NCBI RefSeq assembly: GCF_026342835.1
Contig: NZ_JAPEMI010000001.1
Span: 4,532,501 to 4,596,500 of the forward strand
Direction: 5' to 3'
DNA length: 64,000 bases
From: Streptomyces sp. NBC_00154
GTDB taxonomy: Bacteria > Actinomycetota > Actinomycetes > Streptomycetales > Streptomycetaceae
The notes under the pieces were generated by a model. It was not told where the DNA came from. It saw only the letters and a list, made by a program, of their open reading frames with translations, and searched no databases. The position numbers and the translations under genes are program-made. Every line of letters begins with the position of its first letter. Within the stretch, counting starts at the first letter, position 1. Shown piece by piece: positions 35,876 to 45,437 of this stretch.

Positions 35876-37012
35876 GTGGCCACGGACTACTACGCCGTAC
35901 TCGGCGTGCGCCGCGACGCATCTCAGGACGAGATCAAGAAGGCCTTCCGGCGGCTCGCACGCGAGCTGCATCCGGATGTCAACCCCGATCCGAAGACCCA
36001 GGAGCGGTTCAAGGAGATCAACGCCGCCTACGAGGTGTTGTCGGACCCGCAGAAGAAGCAGGTCTACGACCTCGGCGGCGACCCGCTGTCCGCCTCCGGC
36101 GGCGGTGGCGCGGGCGGATTCGGACAGGGTGGCTTCGGCAACTTCTCCGACATCATGGACGCGTTCTTCGGTACGGCGTCGCAGCGCGGACCCCGTTCGC
36201 GCACCCGGCGCGGCCAGGACGCGATGATCCGGCTGGAGATCGATCTCGGCGAGGCCGCGTTCGGCACCACCAAGGACATCCAGGTCGACACGGCCGTTGT
36301 CTGTACGACCTGCAGCGGCGAGGGCGCCGCCCCCGGCACCTCCGCCCAGACCTGTGACATGTGCCGCGGCCGTGGTGAGGTCTCGCAGGTCACCCGGTCG
36401 TTCCTCGGCCAGGTCATGACCTCGCGGCCCTGCCCGCAGTGCCAGGGCTTCGGTACGATCGTGCCGACCCCGTGCCCGGAGTGCGCCGGTGACGGCCGCA
36501 TCCGTTCGCGGCGCACGCTCACCGTGAAGATCCCCGCCGGTGTCGACAACGGCACCCGCATCCAGCTCGCGGGCGAGGGCGAGGTCGGCCCCGGCGGCGG
36601 CCCGGCCGGCGACCTGTATGTCGAGATCCACGAGCTGCCGCACGCGGTGTTCCAGCGCCGCGGCGACGATCTGCACTGCACTGTCACGATCCCCATGACG
36701 GCGGGCGCGCTCGGCACCAAGGTGCCGTTGGAGACGCTCGACGGCCTGGAGGAGGTCGACATCCGGCCGGGCACCCAGTCCGGTCAGTCGGTCCCGCTGC
36801 ACGGCCGCGGCATCACCCACCTGCGTGGTGGCGGGCGCGGCGATCTGATCGTGCACGTCGAGGTGATGACCCCGTCGAAGCTGGACCCGGAGCAGGAGCG
36901 GCTGCTGCGTGAGCTGGCGAAGCTGCGCGGCGAGGAGCGGCCGACCGGTCAGTTCCAGCCGGGGCAGCAGGGGTTGTTCTCCCGGCTCAAGGACGCGTTC
37001 AACGGCCGCTGA
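35876..37012 (+). CDS. dnaJ: chaperone DnaJ (second paralogue type)
   Basis: A 378-residue J-domain protein. The HPD motif is in RELHPDVNPD, a Gly/Phe-rich linker follows (about 75-100), and four CxxCxGxG zinc motifs are present (CTTCSGEG, CDMCRGRG, CPQCQGFG, CPECAGDG). The C-terminal substrate-binding domain is complete. It stimulates DnaK ATPase. The GTG immediately after the hrcA stop makes a coupled hrcA-dnaJ unit, which in actinobacteria carries the DnaJ2 paralogue separate from the dnaK operon. Confidence 0.97.
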   Translation: MATDYYAVLGVRRDASQDEIKKAFRRLARELHPDVNPDPKTQERFKEINAAYEVLSDPQKKQVYDLGGDPLSASGGGGAGGFGQGGFGNFSDIMDAFFGTASQRGPRSRTRRGQDAMIRLEIDLGEAAFGTTKDIQVDTAVVCTTCSGEGAAPGTSAQTCDMCRGRGEVSQVTRSFLGQVMTSRPCPQCQGFGTIVPTPCPECAGDGRIRSRRTLTVKIPAGVDNGTRIQLAGEGEVGPGGGPAGDLYVEIHELPHAVFQRRGDDLHCTVTIPMTAGALGTKVPLETLDGLEEVDIRPGTQSGQSVPLHGRGITHLRGGGRGDLIVHVEVMTPSKLDPEQERLLRELAKLRGEERPTGQFQPGQQGLFSRLKDAFNGR

Positions 37013-37043
37013 GGGCCGTCCGTCGCGTCACCGCCCTCTGCAA

Positions 37044-37080
37044 CGCACCGCCCGCCGGTCCTGGACCGGCGGGCGGTGCG
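37044..37080 (+). terminator. dnaJ terminator
   Basis: A 17-bp perfect stem, CGCACCGCCCGCCGGTC with GACCGGCGGGCGGTGCG, around a 3-nt loop, with no U-tract. Confidence 0.85.
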
Positions 37081-37091
37081 CATATGGCGGT

Positions 37092-37151
37092 ACCCCTTCC
37101 GGTCACCCTTCGGCTCCCCTTCCGGATCCCGCTTCGGATATCTTTCGGGCC
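37092..37151. repeat. five degenerate 12-nt tandem repeats
   Basis: Successive 12-nt units carry a CTTCCGG/CTTCGG core (ACCCCTTCCGGT, CACCCTTCGGCT, CCCCTTCCGGAT, CCCGCTTCGGAT, ATCTTTCGGGCC). They lie between the dnaJ terminator and the next gene, with no ORF of their own that I trust. Confidence 0.5.
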
Positions 37152-37200
37152 GTCTCATGGCTGATTCGGCACGGTGCAGGCGACGTGGCACGATGCGGTC

Positions 37201-38280
37201 ATGTCATCCGCGTTGACCGATCTCTGCCGGTATCCGATCGTGCAGGCCCCGATGGCGGGCGGTGTGTCCTGTCCACAGCTGGTCGCGGCCGTCGCCGAAG
37301 CGGGCGGGCTCGGCTTCCTCGCTGCCGGGTACAAGACGGCGGACGGCATGTACAACGAGATCAAACAGCTGCACCGACTGACCGGGCAGCCGTTCGGCGT
37401 CAACCTCTTCATGCCGCAGCCGAACCTCGCGGACCCGAGCGCCGTCGAGGTGTACCGGCAGCAACTGGCCGGTGAGGCCGCCTGGTACGAGACTCCGCTC
37501 GGTGACCCGGACTCGTCCGGCGACGACGGATACGAGGCCAAGCTCGCCATCCTTGTGGAGGACCCGGTTCCGGCGGTCTCCTTCACGTTCGGCTGCCCCA
37601 CCCGCGACACCTTCGACGCGCTCGCCGGAGTCGGTACGTACACCGTCGTGACGGTCACCACGCCGGAGGAGGCGCAGACCGCCCAGTGGGCGGGCGCCGA
37701 CGCGGTCTGTGTCCAGGGCATCGAGGCGGGCGGCCACCGGTCCACCTACCGCGACGACCCGGAGACCGACGGCACCGGCATCGGCATCGGGCTGCTCTCC
37801 CTGGTGGCCGAGGTCCGCGAGACCGTTCAGGTGCCGGTCATCGCGGCGGGCGGCATCATGCGCGGCTCCCAGATCGCGGCGGTGATCGCGGCGGGCGCGG
37901 AAGCGGCGCAGCTCGGCACGGCTTTCCTGGCCTGCCCCGAGTCCGGTGCCCATCTGCTGCACAAACAGGCGCTCACCAACCCGTTGTTCGCACGGACGGC
38001 GCTGACCCGGGCGTTCTCCGGGCGCCCGGCCCGCGGCCTGGTCAACCGCTTCATGCGCGAGCACGGGCCGTACGCCCCCGCCGCCTACCCGCAGGTGCAC
38101 CATGTCACCAGTGGGCTGCGCAAGGCCGCCGCCAAGGCCGGGGACGCCCAGGGCATGGCCCTGTGGGCGGGCCAGGGCCACCGGATGGCACGCGAGCTGC
38201 CGGCCGGCCGGCTGACCGAACTGCTCGCCGAGGAACTGGATGCCGCACGCGCGGCAGTGAGCACAAGGAGCACGCAGTGA
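37201..38280 (+). CDS. nitronate monooxygenase family flavoprotein
   Basis: A 359-residue TIM-barrel flavoenzyme. The N-terminus IVQAPMAGGVSCPQLVAAVA contains the conserved APMAGG. GADAVCVQGIEAGGHRS and VPVIAAGGIMRG carry the FMN-phosphate and catalytic His region. These enzymes oxidise nitronates, though some members of the superfamily reduce enoyl-ACP. The stop overlaps rsmE (GTGA). The ATG at 37201 gives MSSALTDLCRYP. Confidence 0.92.
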   Translation: MSSALTDLCRYPIVQAPMAGGVSCPQLVAAVAEAGGLGFLAAGYKTADGMYNEIKQLHRLTGQPFGVNLFMPQPNLADPSAVEVYRQQLAGEAAWYETPLGDPDSSGDDGYEAKLAILVEDPVPAVSFTFGCPTRDTFDALAGVGTYTVVTVTTPEEAQTAQWAGADAVCVQGIEAGGHRSTYRDDPETDGTGIGIGLLSLVAEVRETVQVPVIAAGGIMRGSQIAAVIAAGAEAAQLGTAFLACPESGAHLLHKQALTNPLFARTALTRAFSGRPARGLVNRFMREHGPYAPAAYPQVHHVTSGLRKAAAKAGDAQGMALWAGQGHRMARELPAGRLTELLAEELDAARAAVSTRSTQ

Positions 38281-39023
38281 CCGCACCGGTCTTCGTCGTC
38301 GAGCAGGTCCCCAGCGGCCCGCGGTTCGTCCTGGACGGGCCCGAGGGGCGGCACGCCGTATCGGTGAAACGGCTGCACGCCGGTGAGGACGTCGTCCTGA
38401 CGGACGGGCACGGCCGTTGGGTGGAAGGCGTCGTGGAGGCTGCCGAGGGCAAGGACCGGCTCGTCCTGACGAGCCTCGGCACGGTCCACGAGGAGCCCCG
38501 GCCCGCGCCCCGTATCACCGTGGTCCAGGCGCTCCCCAAGGGCGACCGCGGCGAGGTCGCCGTCGAGACCCTCACGGAGACCGGCGTCGACGCGATCGTG
38601 CCGTGGCAGGCCTCGCGCTGCATCACCCAATGGAAGGGTGATCGTGGCCTCAAGTCCCTGGCGAAATGGCGGAACACGGCTCGCGAGGCGGGCAAGCAGT
38701 CGCGCCGGGTGCTGTTCCCGGAGGTGACGGACGCGATGACGACCAAACAGGTGGCCGCACTTCTGGCCACAGCGGACTTCGCGGCCGTCCTGCACGAGGA
38801 GCGGGCGTACGACAGCGAGCCGCTGGCCACCGTCGGACTCCCGGCCGGCGGCGAGATCATGCTGGTCGTGGGGCCCGAGGGCGGTGTCTCGCCGGACGAA
38901 CTGGAAGCCTTCGCCGAGGCCGGTGCCCGGACCTGCCGGCTCGGCCGGAGCGTGCTGCGCACCTCCACGGCCGGCACCGCGGCGACGGCCCTGCTGCTGG
39001 GGCGCACCGGCCGCTGGGCGTAA
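38277..39023 (+). CDS. rsmE: 16S rRNA m3U1498 methyltransferase RsmE
   Basis: A 248-residue SPOUT methyltransferase. An N-terminal PUA-like domain is followed by the knot fold; MLVVGPEGGVSPDELEAF is the SAM-binding knot and LGRSVLRTSTAGTAA the second. It methylates U1498 near the decoding centre. GTG 38277 lies in the GTGA overlap with the preceding gene. Confidence 0.95.
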   Translation: MTAPVFVVEQVPSGPRFVLDGPEGRHAVSVKRLHAGEDVVLTDGHGRWVEGVVEAAEGKDRLVLTSLGTVHEEPRPAPRITVVQALPKGDRGEVAVETLTETGVDAIVPWQASRCITQWKGDRGLKSLAKWRNTAREAGKQSRRVLFPEVTDAMTTKQVAALLATADFAAVLHEERAYDSEPLATVGLPAGGEIMLVVGPEGGVSPDELEAFAEAGARTCRLGRSVLRTSTAGTAATALLLGRTGRWA

Positions 39024-39099
39024 CCACCCCATACAGCAAGTACGGTGTGGCCGCAAGCGGTCTACCGCGCGGTGGGGGAGTAGTGGGACGCTTCCACGT

Positions 39100-39669
39100 A
39101 TGGGGACATTGAGGGCATCAAGTCCATGGGGGCGCGGCCGGACCCGTCGCATTCCGGCCGTACTGTGCCTCGTCGGTGCGGCGGTTGCGGGGGCCGTCGC
39201 CTGTGAGCCGATCGACGGGCTGAACTCCGCGTCCGTCGCCCTGACCACGGACCGGACCGGCACCGGGGCGCTGGAGCGCAAAGGGGTCGATGTGCGGTGG
39301 CTGAACTGCACGGCCGAGGTCGAGGGCGGCGGTGCGACGCGGTCCTCTCCCTCACCCTCCGCGTCCGTGCGGCAGGTGGCGCAGGTCGACTGCCGCGGCC
39401 GGACCGTGGGCGGCAAGGACATCACGCTCGCCGGCAAGGTCACGAAGGAGGTCAACGGGGTCTGTGTGCGGGGGGACTTGACGGGGAGGGTCAGCGACAG
39501 GACCGTCCTGCGGGCCGATGCGCTCGGCAACTGTGACGCCGCACCCTCGACCGGCGGTGCGACACCGCCGACGGGAGGTGGAGCCGGCGGAAGCGGCGGC
39601 GGTGGCGGCGGTGCCCGGCCGACGGTCACCGTGACAGCCACGGTGACCGAATATCCCGGGGGCAAGTGA
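39100..39669 (+). CDS. putative secreted lipoprotein, Gly-rich tail
   Basis: A 189-residue protein. A signal peptide (basic start, then AVLCLVGAAVAGAVACEP) ends in a weak lipobox around Cys35. Two further Cys pairs may form disulfides in the outer domain (residues about 40-150). The C-terminal 40 residues are Gly/Thr/Pro-rich with a VTVTATVTEY stretch. I see no function. The Shine-Dalgarno sequence is weak, so the ATG at 39100 is chosen because it gives the signal peptide. Confidence 0.7.
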   Translation: MGTLRASSPWGRGRTRRIPAVLCLVGAAVAGAVACEPIDGLNSASVALTTDRTGTGALERKGVDVRWLNCTAEVEGGGATRSSPSPSASVRQVAQVDCRGRTVGGKDITLAGKVTKEVNGVCVRGDLTGRVSDRTVLRADALGNCDAAPSTGGATPPTGGGAGGSGGGGGGARPTVTVTATVTEYPGGK

Positions 39670-39748
39670 GCGCGTCCGACACGCAGGTGTGGGCGGACTC
39701 CGGCCAACCCCGTTCCCCGGAGCGCGACCGCAGCCTAGGGTGATCGAT

Positions 39749-42700
39749 GTGACACAGCCTGCCTATCTCCGGTACCCCCATGTCCAGGGCGAATTGATCG
39801 CCTTCACCGCTGAGGACGATGTCTGGCTGGCGCCGCTCGACGGCGGCCGGGCCTGGCGGGTCAGCGCCGACAACCGGCCCGTCAGCCAGCCGCGGATATC
39901 GCCCGACGGCACCCACGTCGCCTGGACATCCACCCGGGACGGTGCCCCCGAGGTGCACCTCGCGCCCGTCGACGGCGGCCCCTCGAAGCGGCTGACCTAC
40001 TGGGGCGACGCCCGGACGTCCGTACGCGGCTGGACCCCCGAAGGTGACGTCCTCGTCATCAGCACCCAGGGACAGGTGTCGCTGCGCCGCAGCTGGGCCC
40101 GCGCCGTCCCGATCGACGGCGGGCCCGCCCGGACCCTGCCGTACGGACCGGTCGGCTCCCTCGCGTACGGACCCGGCGGACGGGTCCTGCTGCTCTCCGC
40201 CACCATGGGGCGCGAGGCCGCCACCTGGAAGCGCTACCGGGGCGGCACGGCAGGCAAGTTGTGGCTCGCGCAAGCACCCGGGGAAGGCCAGGGACCGGAC
40301 GGCGTCGCGGAGTTCGTACGGATCCACGAGGGCTTCGACGGCAACATCGAATGCCCGATGTGGGTCGGCGACCGTCTCGCCTTCCTCTCCGACCACGAAG
40401 GCGTCGGCGCGCTCTACTCCTCGCTCCCCGACGGCTCCGACCTGCGCCGGCACACCGAGGCCGACGGCTTCTACGCCCGCCACGCGACGACCGACGGCAC
40501 CCGCGTCAGCTACGCCTCGGCCGGTGAGCTGTGGCTGCTCGACGACCTCGAAGGCGCCGGACCCCGCCGCCTCGACATCCGCCTCGGCGGCCAGCGCGCC
40601 GACCTCCAGCCGCACCCCGTGCACGCCGGGAGCCACCTCGACTCGGCGTCCCCGGACCGTACCGGCCGCGGCAGCGCCGTCGGGACGCGCGGCGCCGTCC
40701 ACTGGGTCACCCACCGGGAGGGCCCGGCCCGCGCACTGGCCGTCGAACCCGGGGTACGGGCCAGACTGCCCCGTACCTTCCAGGCCGACGGCGATCAGCA
40801 CGTCGTCTGGGTCACCGACGCGGAGGGCGACGATGCCCTCGAGTGCGCACCCGCCACCGGGATCGCCCCTGGCACCGCACCGCGCCGGCTGGCCGCCGGC
40901 CGGCTCGGCAGGGTGCTCGACCTGGCGGCGTCCCCCGACGGCAGCCGGTTCGCCGTCGCCTCGCACGACGGCCGGATCCTGATCGTCGAGCGGGAGAGGG
41001 GAGAGGTCCACGAGGTCGACCGCAGCGAACACGGCGACGCCTCCGGGCTCGTCTTCTCGCCGGACTCCGCATGGCTCGCCTGGTCCCACCCCGGGCCCGA
41101 GCCGCTGAGCCAGCTCAAGCTCGCGCACCTCGCCGACCTGTCGGTCGCCGAGGCCACGCCGCTCCGCTTCCGGGACTACGCCCCGGCGTTCACCGTCGAC
41201 GGCAAGCACCTCGCCTTCCTCTCCGAGCGGGCCTTCGACCCGGTCTACGACGCGCACGTCTTCGACCTGGCCTTCGTCGGCGCGTGCCGCCCGCACCTGC
41301 TGACGCTCGCGGCCACCACACCCTCCCCGTTCGGGCCGCAGCGCCACGGCCGCCCGACCGAGAAGGAGAAGAGCTCCGGCGAGGGCGACCAGGACAACCC
41401 CACCGCGCTGCCCGTCACCCGGATCGACCTCGAAGGGCTCGCCGACCGGATCGTGCCGCTGCCCGTCGAGGCCGCCCGCTACTCCTCGCTGCGCGCGGCG
41501 AAGGACGGACTGCTGTGGCTGCGGCACCCGGTGACGGGCGTGCTCGGAACGGCAGGGGCGACGCCGGACTCCCGGGGGCCGGAGACCGTCCTGGAGCGGT
41601 ACGACCTGGAGAAGCTGCACAGCGACGAACTCGCCTCCGACGTCAGCCGGTTCGCCGTCAGCGGCGACGGCAAGCGGCTGGTCCTGCACACCCGGGGCAA
41701 GCTGCGCGTCGTACCCGCCGACAGCCGTGTCCCGGCGGGCTCCGACGACGACCACGACGGCGGCAGCGACACCGTCGACCTCTCCCGGATCCGCCGGACC
41801 GTCGAACCGGCCGCCGAATGGCGCCAGATGTACGACGAGGCCGGCCGCATCATGCGCGACAACTTCTGGCGGCCCGACATGGGCGGCGTCGACTGGGACG
41901 GGGTCCTCGACCGCTACCGGCCCGTGCTGGCGCGCGTCGCCACCCATGACGACCTCGTAGACCTGCTCTGGGAGGTGCAGGGGGAGCTCGGCACCTCGCA
42001 TGCGTATGTGACGCCGCCGGGCGGCCGGCACGAAGACACGAGCCGGCAGGGACTGCTCGGGGCCGACATCTCCCGTACGGACGACGGCTATTGGCGCATC
42101 GACCGGATCCTGCCGTCCGAGACGTCCGACCCGGCAGCCCGCTCGCCGCTCGCCGCGCCCGGCGTCGCGGTCCGCGCCGGGGACGCGATCCTTGCCGTCG
42201 ACGGGCAGGAGATCGACCCCCTGACCGGGCCCGGACCGCTGCTCACCGGCTCGGCGGGCAAGCCGGTCGAGCTGACCGTCGAGCCGGCGGACGGCGGCAA
42301 CCTGCGTCATGTCGTCGTCGTGCCGACCGCGGACGAGGAGGCGCTGCGGTACCACGCGTGGGTGGCGGACCGGCGGGCGTACGTGCACGAGCGGTCCGGC
42401 GGGCGCCTCGGCTACCTCCACGTCCCCGACATGGTCGGCTCCGGCTGGGCCCAGCTCCACCGGGACCTGCGGGTCGAAGTGGCCCGTGAAGGGCTGGTGG
42501 TGGACGTGCGGGAGAACCGGGGCGGCCACACGTCGCAGCTGGTCGTGGAGAAGCTGGCCCGCCGCATCGTCGGCTGGGACCTGCCGCGCGGCATGCAGCC
42601 GTACAGCTACCCCGGGGACGCGCCGCGCGGTCCGGTGGTGGCCGTGGCGAACGAGTTCTCCGGCTCGGACGGCGACATCGTGAACGCGGCGATCAAGGCG

Positions 42701-42991
42701 CTCAGGATCGGGCCGGTGGTCGGTACGCGGACGTGGGGCGGCGTGGTGGGCATCGACAGCCGGTACCGGCTGGTCGACGGCACGCTGGTCACGCAGCCCA
42801 AGTACGCGTTCTGGCTGGAGGGGTACGGCTGGGGCGTGGAGAACCACGGGGTGGATCCCGATGTGGAGGTCGTGATGGCGCCGCAGGACCATGCGTCGGG
42901 GCGGGATCCGCAGCTGGATGCGGCGATCCGGATCGCGCTCGAGGGGCTCGCGGAGAGCCCGGCGAAGACGGCACCGGGTCTGCCGGAGTAG
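39749..42991 (+). CDS. tricorn-like S41 family protease
   Basis: A 1080-residue homologue of archaeal tricorn. The first half has WD/beta-propeller repeats of the TolB type (for example VSQPRISPDGTHVAWTSTRD), a second propeller follows, then a PDZ-like segment (about 790-870) and the S41 peptidase core. Catalytic residues of tricorn can be placed: Ser750-His751 in ELGTSHAYV and Ser973-Asp974 in FSGSDGDIV. Tricorn trims peptides released by the proteasome, which actinobacteria also have. GTG 39749 has AGGG 8 nt upstream; GTG 39740 is an alternative. Confidence 0.93.
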   Translation: MTQPAYLRYPHVQGELIAFTAEDDVWLAPLDGGRAWRVSADNRPVSQPRISPDGTHVAWTSTRDGAPEVHLAPVDGGPSKRLTYWGDARTSVRGWTPEGDVLVISTQGQVSLRRSWARAVPIDGGPARTLPYGPVGSLAYGPGGRVLLLSATMGREAATWKRYRGGTAGKLWLAQAPGEGQGPDGVAEFVRIHEGFDGNIECPMWVGDRLAFLSDHEGVGALYSSLPDGSDLRRHTEADGFYARHATTDGTRVSYASAGELWLLDDLEGAGPRRLDIRLGGQRADLQPHPVHAGSHLDSASPDRTGRGSAVGTRGAVHWVTHREGPARALAVEPGVRARLPRTFQADGDQHVVWVTDAEGDDALECAPATGIAPGTAPRRLAAGRLGRVLDLAASPDGSRFAVASHDGRILIVERERGEVHEVDRSEHGDASGLVFSPDSAWLAWSHPGPEPLSQLKLAHLADLSVAEATPLRFRDYAPAFTVDGKHLAFLSERAFDPVYDAHVFDLAFVGACRPHLLTLAATTPSPFGPQRHGRPTEKEKSSGEGDQDNPTALPVTRIDLEGLADRIVPLPVEAARYSSLRAAKDGLLWLRHPVTGVLGTAGATPDSRGPETVLERYDLEKLHSDELASDVSRFAVSGDGKRLVLHTRGKLRVVPADSRVPAGSDDDHDGGSDTVDLSRIRRTVEPAAEWRQMYDEAGRIMRDNFWRPDMGGVDWDGVLDRYRPVLARVATHDDLVDLLWEVQGELGTSHAYVTPPGGRHEDTSRQGLLGADISRTDDGYWRIDRILPSETSDPAARSPLAAPGVAVRAGDAILAVDGQEIDPLTGPGPLLTGSAGKPVELTVEPADGGNLRHVVVVPTADEEALRYHAWVADRRAYVHERSGGRLGYLHVPDMVGSGWAQLHRDLRVEVAREGLVVDVRENRGGHTSQLVVEKLARRIVGWDLPRGMQPYSYPGDAPRGPVVAVANEFSGSDGDIVNAAIKALRIGPVVGTRTWGGVVGIDSRYRLVDGTLVTQPKYAFWLEGYGWGVENHGVDPDVEVVMAPQDHASGRDPQLDAAIRIALEGLAESPAKTAPGLPE

Positions 42992-43020
42992 GGGGCGGGG
43001 GCTTGTTCCCCTACTCGTCC

Positions 43021-43057
43021 GTTCCCGAAGCCGGGGCTCAGCCCCGGCTTCGGGAAC
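43021..43057 (+). terminator. terminator after the tricorn-like gene
   Basis: A perfect 17-bp stem, GTTCCCGAAGCCGGGGC with GCCCCGGCTTCGGGAAC, around a TCA loop. Confidence 0.88.
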
Positions 43058-43120
43058 GGGGCAGCCGCGCCCGATAGCATGCCCGTGTACGGATCAACCA
43101 CGCGACCGAGGAGCCCGGCC

Positions 43121-43480
43121 ATGGCGGGAGAACCGCAGCCCGACTGCCTGTTCTGCAAGATCGTCTCGGGAGACGTCCCGGCAACCATCGTCCGCGAGAC
43201 CGAGACGACCGTCGCCTTCCGCGACATCAACCCCCAGGCCCCCACCCACATCCTCATCATCCCGCGCGTCCACCACCGCGACGCCGCCACCCTCGCCGCC
43301 GCCGAACCGCAGATCGCCGCCGACATACTGCGCGAGGCCGGGCACGTCGCCGCCGACGAGAAGATCACCGACACCGGTTACCGGGTCGTCTTCAACACCG
43401 GCGCCGGTGCCGGGCAGACCGTCTTCCACGCGCACGCCCACATCCTGGGCGGCCGCGGAATGCAGTGGCCTCCCGGATAA
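43121..43480 (+). CDS. HIT family nucleotide hydrolase
   Basis: A 119-residue HIT protein (HINT type). DCLFCKIVSGDVPATIV is the N-terminal signature and FHAHAHILGG is the HxHxHxx triad. Such enzymes hydrolyse adenosine phosphoramidates or aminoacyl-adenylates. It lies 14 bp upstream of the RNase Z gene, in the same operon. Confidence 0.95.
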   Translation: MAGEPQPDCLFCKIVSGDVPATIVRETETTVAFRDINPQAPTHILIIPRVHHRDAATLAAAEPQIAADILREAGHVAADEKITDTGYRVVFNTGAGAGQTVFHAHAHILGGRGMQWPPG

Positions 43481-43494
43481 CAGGCCACCGCACC

Positions 43495-44409
43495 ATGTCC
43501 GTACGAGAACTCGTCGTCCTCGGCACCGCCAGCCAGGTCCCCACCCGGCACCGCAACCACAACGGCTATCTGCTGCGCTGGGACGGCGAGGGCATCCTCT
43601 TCGACCCGGGCGAGGGCACCCAGCGTCAGATGCTGCGGGCCGGGGTCGCCGCGCACGACATCAACCGGATCTGCATCACGCACTTCCACGGCGACCACTC
43701 GCTCGGCCTGGCCGGGGTGATCCAGCGGATCAACCTTGACCAGGTACCGCACCCCGTCACCGCGCACTACCCGGCGAGCGGCCGGCACTTCTTCGAGCGG
43801 CTGCGGTACGCGACCGCCTACCGCGAGTCCGTCGAGCTGACCGAGGCCCCGGTCGCCACCGACGGGATCCTCGCCGAGACGGACGCGTACACCCTGCACG
43901 GCCACAGGCTCTCGCACCCCGTCGAGTCGTACGGCTACCGCCTCGTCGAGCCCGACCGGCGGCGCATGCTCCCCGACCGGCTCGCCGAGCACGGGATCAG
44001 CGGGCCGGACGTCGGACGGATCCAGCGCGAGGGCTCGCTGGGCGGCGTCGGCCTCGACGAGGTCTCCGAGCGCAGGCGCGGACAGCTCTTCGCGTTCATC
44101 ATGGACACAAGGCTCTGCGACGGCGTGTACGCGCTCGCCGAGGGGTGCGACATGCTGGTCATCGAGTCGACCTTCCTCGACGAGGACGAACGTCTCGCCA
44201 CCGACCACGGTCATCTCACCGCCGGACAGGCGGCCCGGGTGGCCCGGGAGGCAGGCGTGCGGCATCTCGTACTCACGCACTTCTCGCAGCGGTACGCAGA
44301 CCCGGATGTCTTCGCCACCCAGGCTCGCGCCGCCGGGTTCGAGGGCGAACTGACCATCGCCCAGGACCTGATGAGCGTTCCCGTCCCCACCCGCCATCAG
44401 CAGCAGTGA
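43495..44409 (+). CDS. rnz: ribonuclease Z
   Basis: A 304-residue metallo-beta-lactamase-fold endonuclease that matures tRNA 3' ends. THFHGDHSLGLAG is the main zinc motif, and FIMDTRLCDG and VIESTFLDEDE with LTHFSQRY supply later ligands. The tRNA genes here lack encoded CCA, which makes them substrates for RNase Z. The stop overlaps the deaminase GTG (GTGA). Confidence 0.93.
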   Translation: MSVRELVVLGTASQVPTRHRNHNGYLLRWDGEGILFDPGEGTQRQMLRAGVAAHDINRICITHFHGDHSLGLAGVIQRINLDQVPHPVTAHYPASGRHFFERLRYATAYRESVELTEAPVATDGILAETDAYTLHGHRLSHPVESYGYRLVEPDRRRMLPDRLAEHGISGPDVGRIQREGSLGGVGLDEVSERRRGQLFAFIMDTRLCDGVYALAEGCDMLVIESTFLDEDERLATDHGHLTAGQAARVAREAGVRHLVLTHFSQRYADPDVFATQARAAGFEGELTIAQDLMSVPVPTRHQQQ

Positions 44410-45437
44410 CAGCAACAGCACCACCATTCGTTAGCGAGAAACCCGTGCAACTCCCCAAGGCTGAACTCCACCTCCACATCGAAGGAACCCTCGAACCCGA
44501 GCTGGCCTTCGTCCTCGCCGCGCGCAACGGCGTGTTGCTGCCGTACGCGGACACCGAAGAGCTGCGCACCGCCTACCTCTTCGACGATCTGCAGACCTTC
44601 CTCGACCTGTACTACGCGCTGATGGCCGTCCTGCGCACCGAGCAGGACTTCGAGGAACTCGCCGACGCCTATCTCACCCGCGCCGCCGCCCAGGGCGTGC
44701 GCCACGCGGAGATCTTCTTCGACCCGCAGGCGCACACCGCCCGTGGCGTCCCGATCGGCACCGTCGTCGAAGGACTCGGGCGGGCGCTGGACCGCAGCGA
44801 GGAGGTGCACGGCATCTCCACCCAGCTGATCATGTGTTTCCTGCGCGACCAGTCCGCTGCGTCGGCCCTGGAGACCCTCGACGCCGCGAAGCCCTATCTG
44901 CACCGGATCAGCGCCGTCGGCCTCGACTCGGCGGAGGTCGGGCATCCGCCCGCGAAGTTCCGTGAGGTGTACGAGGCGGCCGAGGCGCTCGGGCTGCGGA
45001 AGGTCGCGCACGCCGGCGAGGAGGGCCCGCCCGAGTACATCCGGGAGGCGCTCGACATCCTCGGGGTCGAGCGCATCGATCACGGGCTGCGCTGCATGGA
45101 GGACCCGGAGCTGGTGAAGCGGCTCGTCGTCGAGCGGGTGCCGCTCACGCTCTGCCCGCTGTCCAACGTGCGGCTGCGCGCCGTCGACACCCTGGAGGAC
45201 CACCCGCTGCGGGCCATGCTGGACGCCGGGCTGGTCTGCACGGTGAACTCCGACGACCCCGCCTACTTCGGCGGATACGTCGGAGACACCTTCCACGCCG
45301 TCCATGAGGCCCTCGGCCTGGAGCGTGAGCAGCTGCGCACGCTGGCCCGCAACTCCTTCGAGGCGGCCTTCCTCGACCACGACGAGGAGCGCAGGTCGCG
45401 CTATCTGTCGGAGGTCGAGGCGTACGCGTTCGACTGA
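44406..45437 (+). CDS. adenosine/adenine deaminase family protein
   Basis: A 343-residue amidohydrolase. PKAELHLHIEGTLEPE carries the first zinc motif, VAHAGEEGPPE and RIDHGLRC the catalytic region, and NSDDPAYFGG the last Asp ligand. The IEG in place of LDG and the FFDPQAHTARGV stretch resemble the adenine deaminase (Aah1-like) branch more than classical adenosine deaminase. GTG 44406 overlaps the rnz stop; a downstream GTG at 44445 is possible. Its 3' end overlaps the convergent MFS gene by 37 bp. Confidence 0.9.
   Translation: MTATAPPFVSEKPVQLPKAELHLHIEGTLEPELAFVLAARNGVLLPYADTEELRTAYLFDDLQTFLDLYYALMAVLRTEQDFEELADAYLTRAAAQGVRHAEIFFDPQAHTARGVPIGTVVEGLGRALDRSEEVHGISTQLIMCFLRDQSAASALETLDAAKPYLHRISAVGLDSAEVGHPPAKFREVYEAAEALGLRKVAHAGEEGPPEYIREALDILGVERIDHGLRCMEDPELVKRLVVERVPLTLCPLSNVRLRAVDTLEDHPLRAMLDAGLVCTVNSDDPAYFGGYVGDTFHAVHEALGLEREQLRTLARNSFEAAFLDHDEERRSRYLSEVEAYAFD

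Noticed and set aside
36949..37191. Minus-strand frame across the 12-nt repeats
   Set aside because: It includes the whole dnaJ terminator hairpin, so translation is implausible.
44406..45437. Naming the deaminase firmly as adenosine deaminase
   Set aside because: The HIEG and DPQAHTARG motifs lean towards adenine deaminase; the substrate cannot be settled from sequence.
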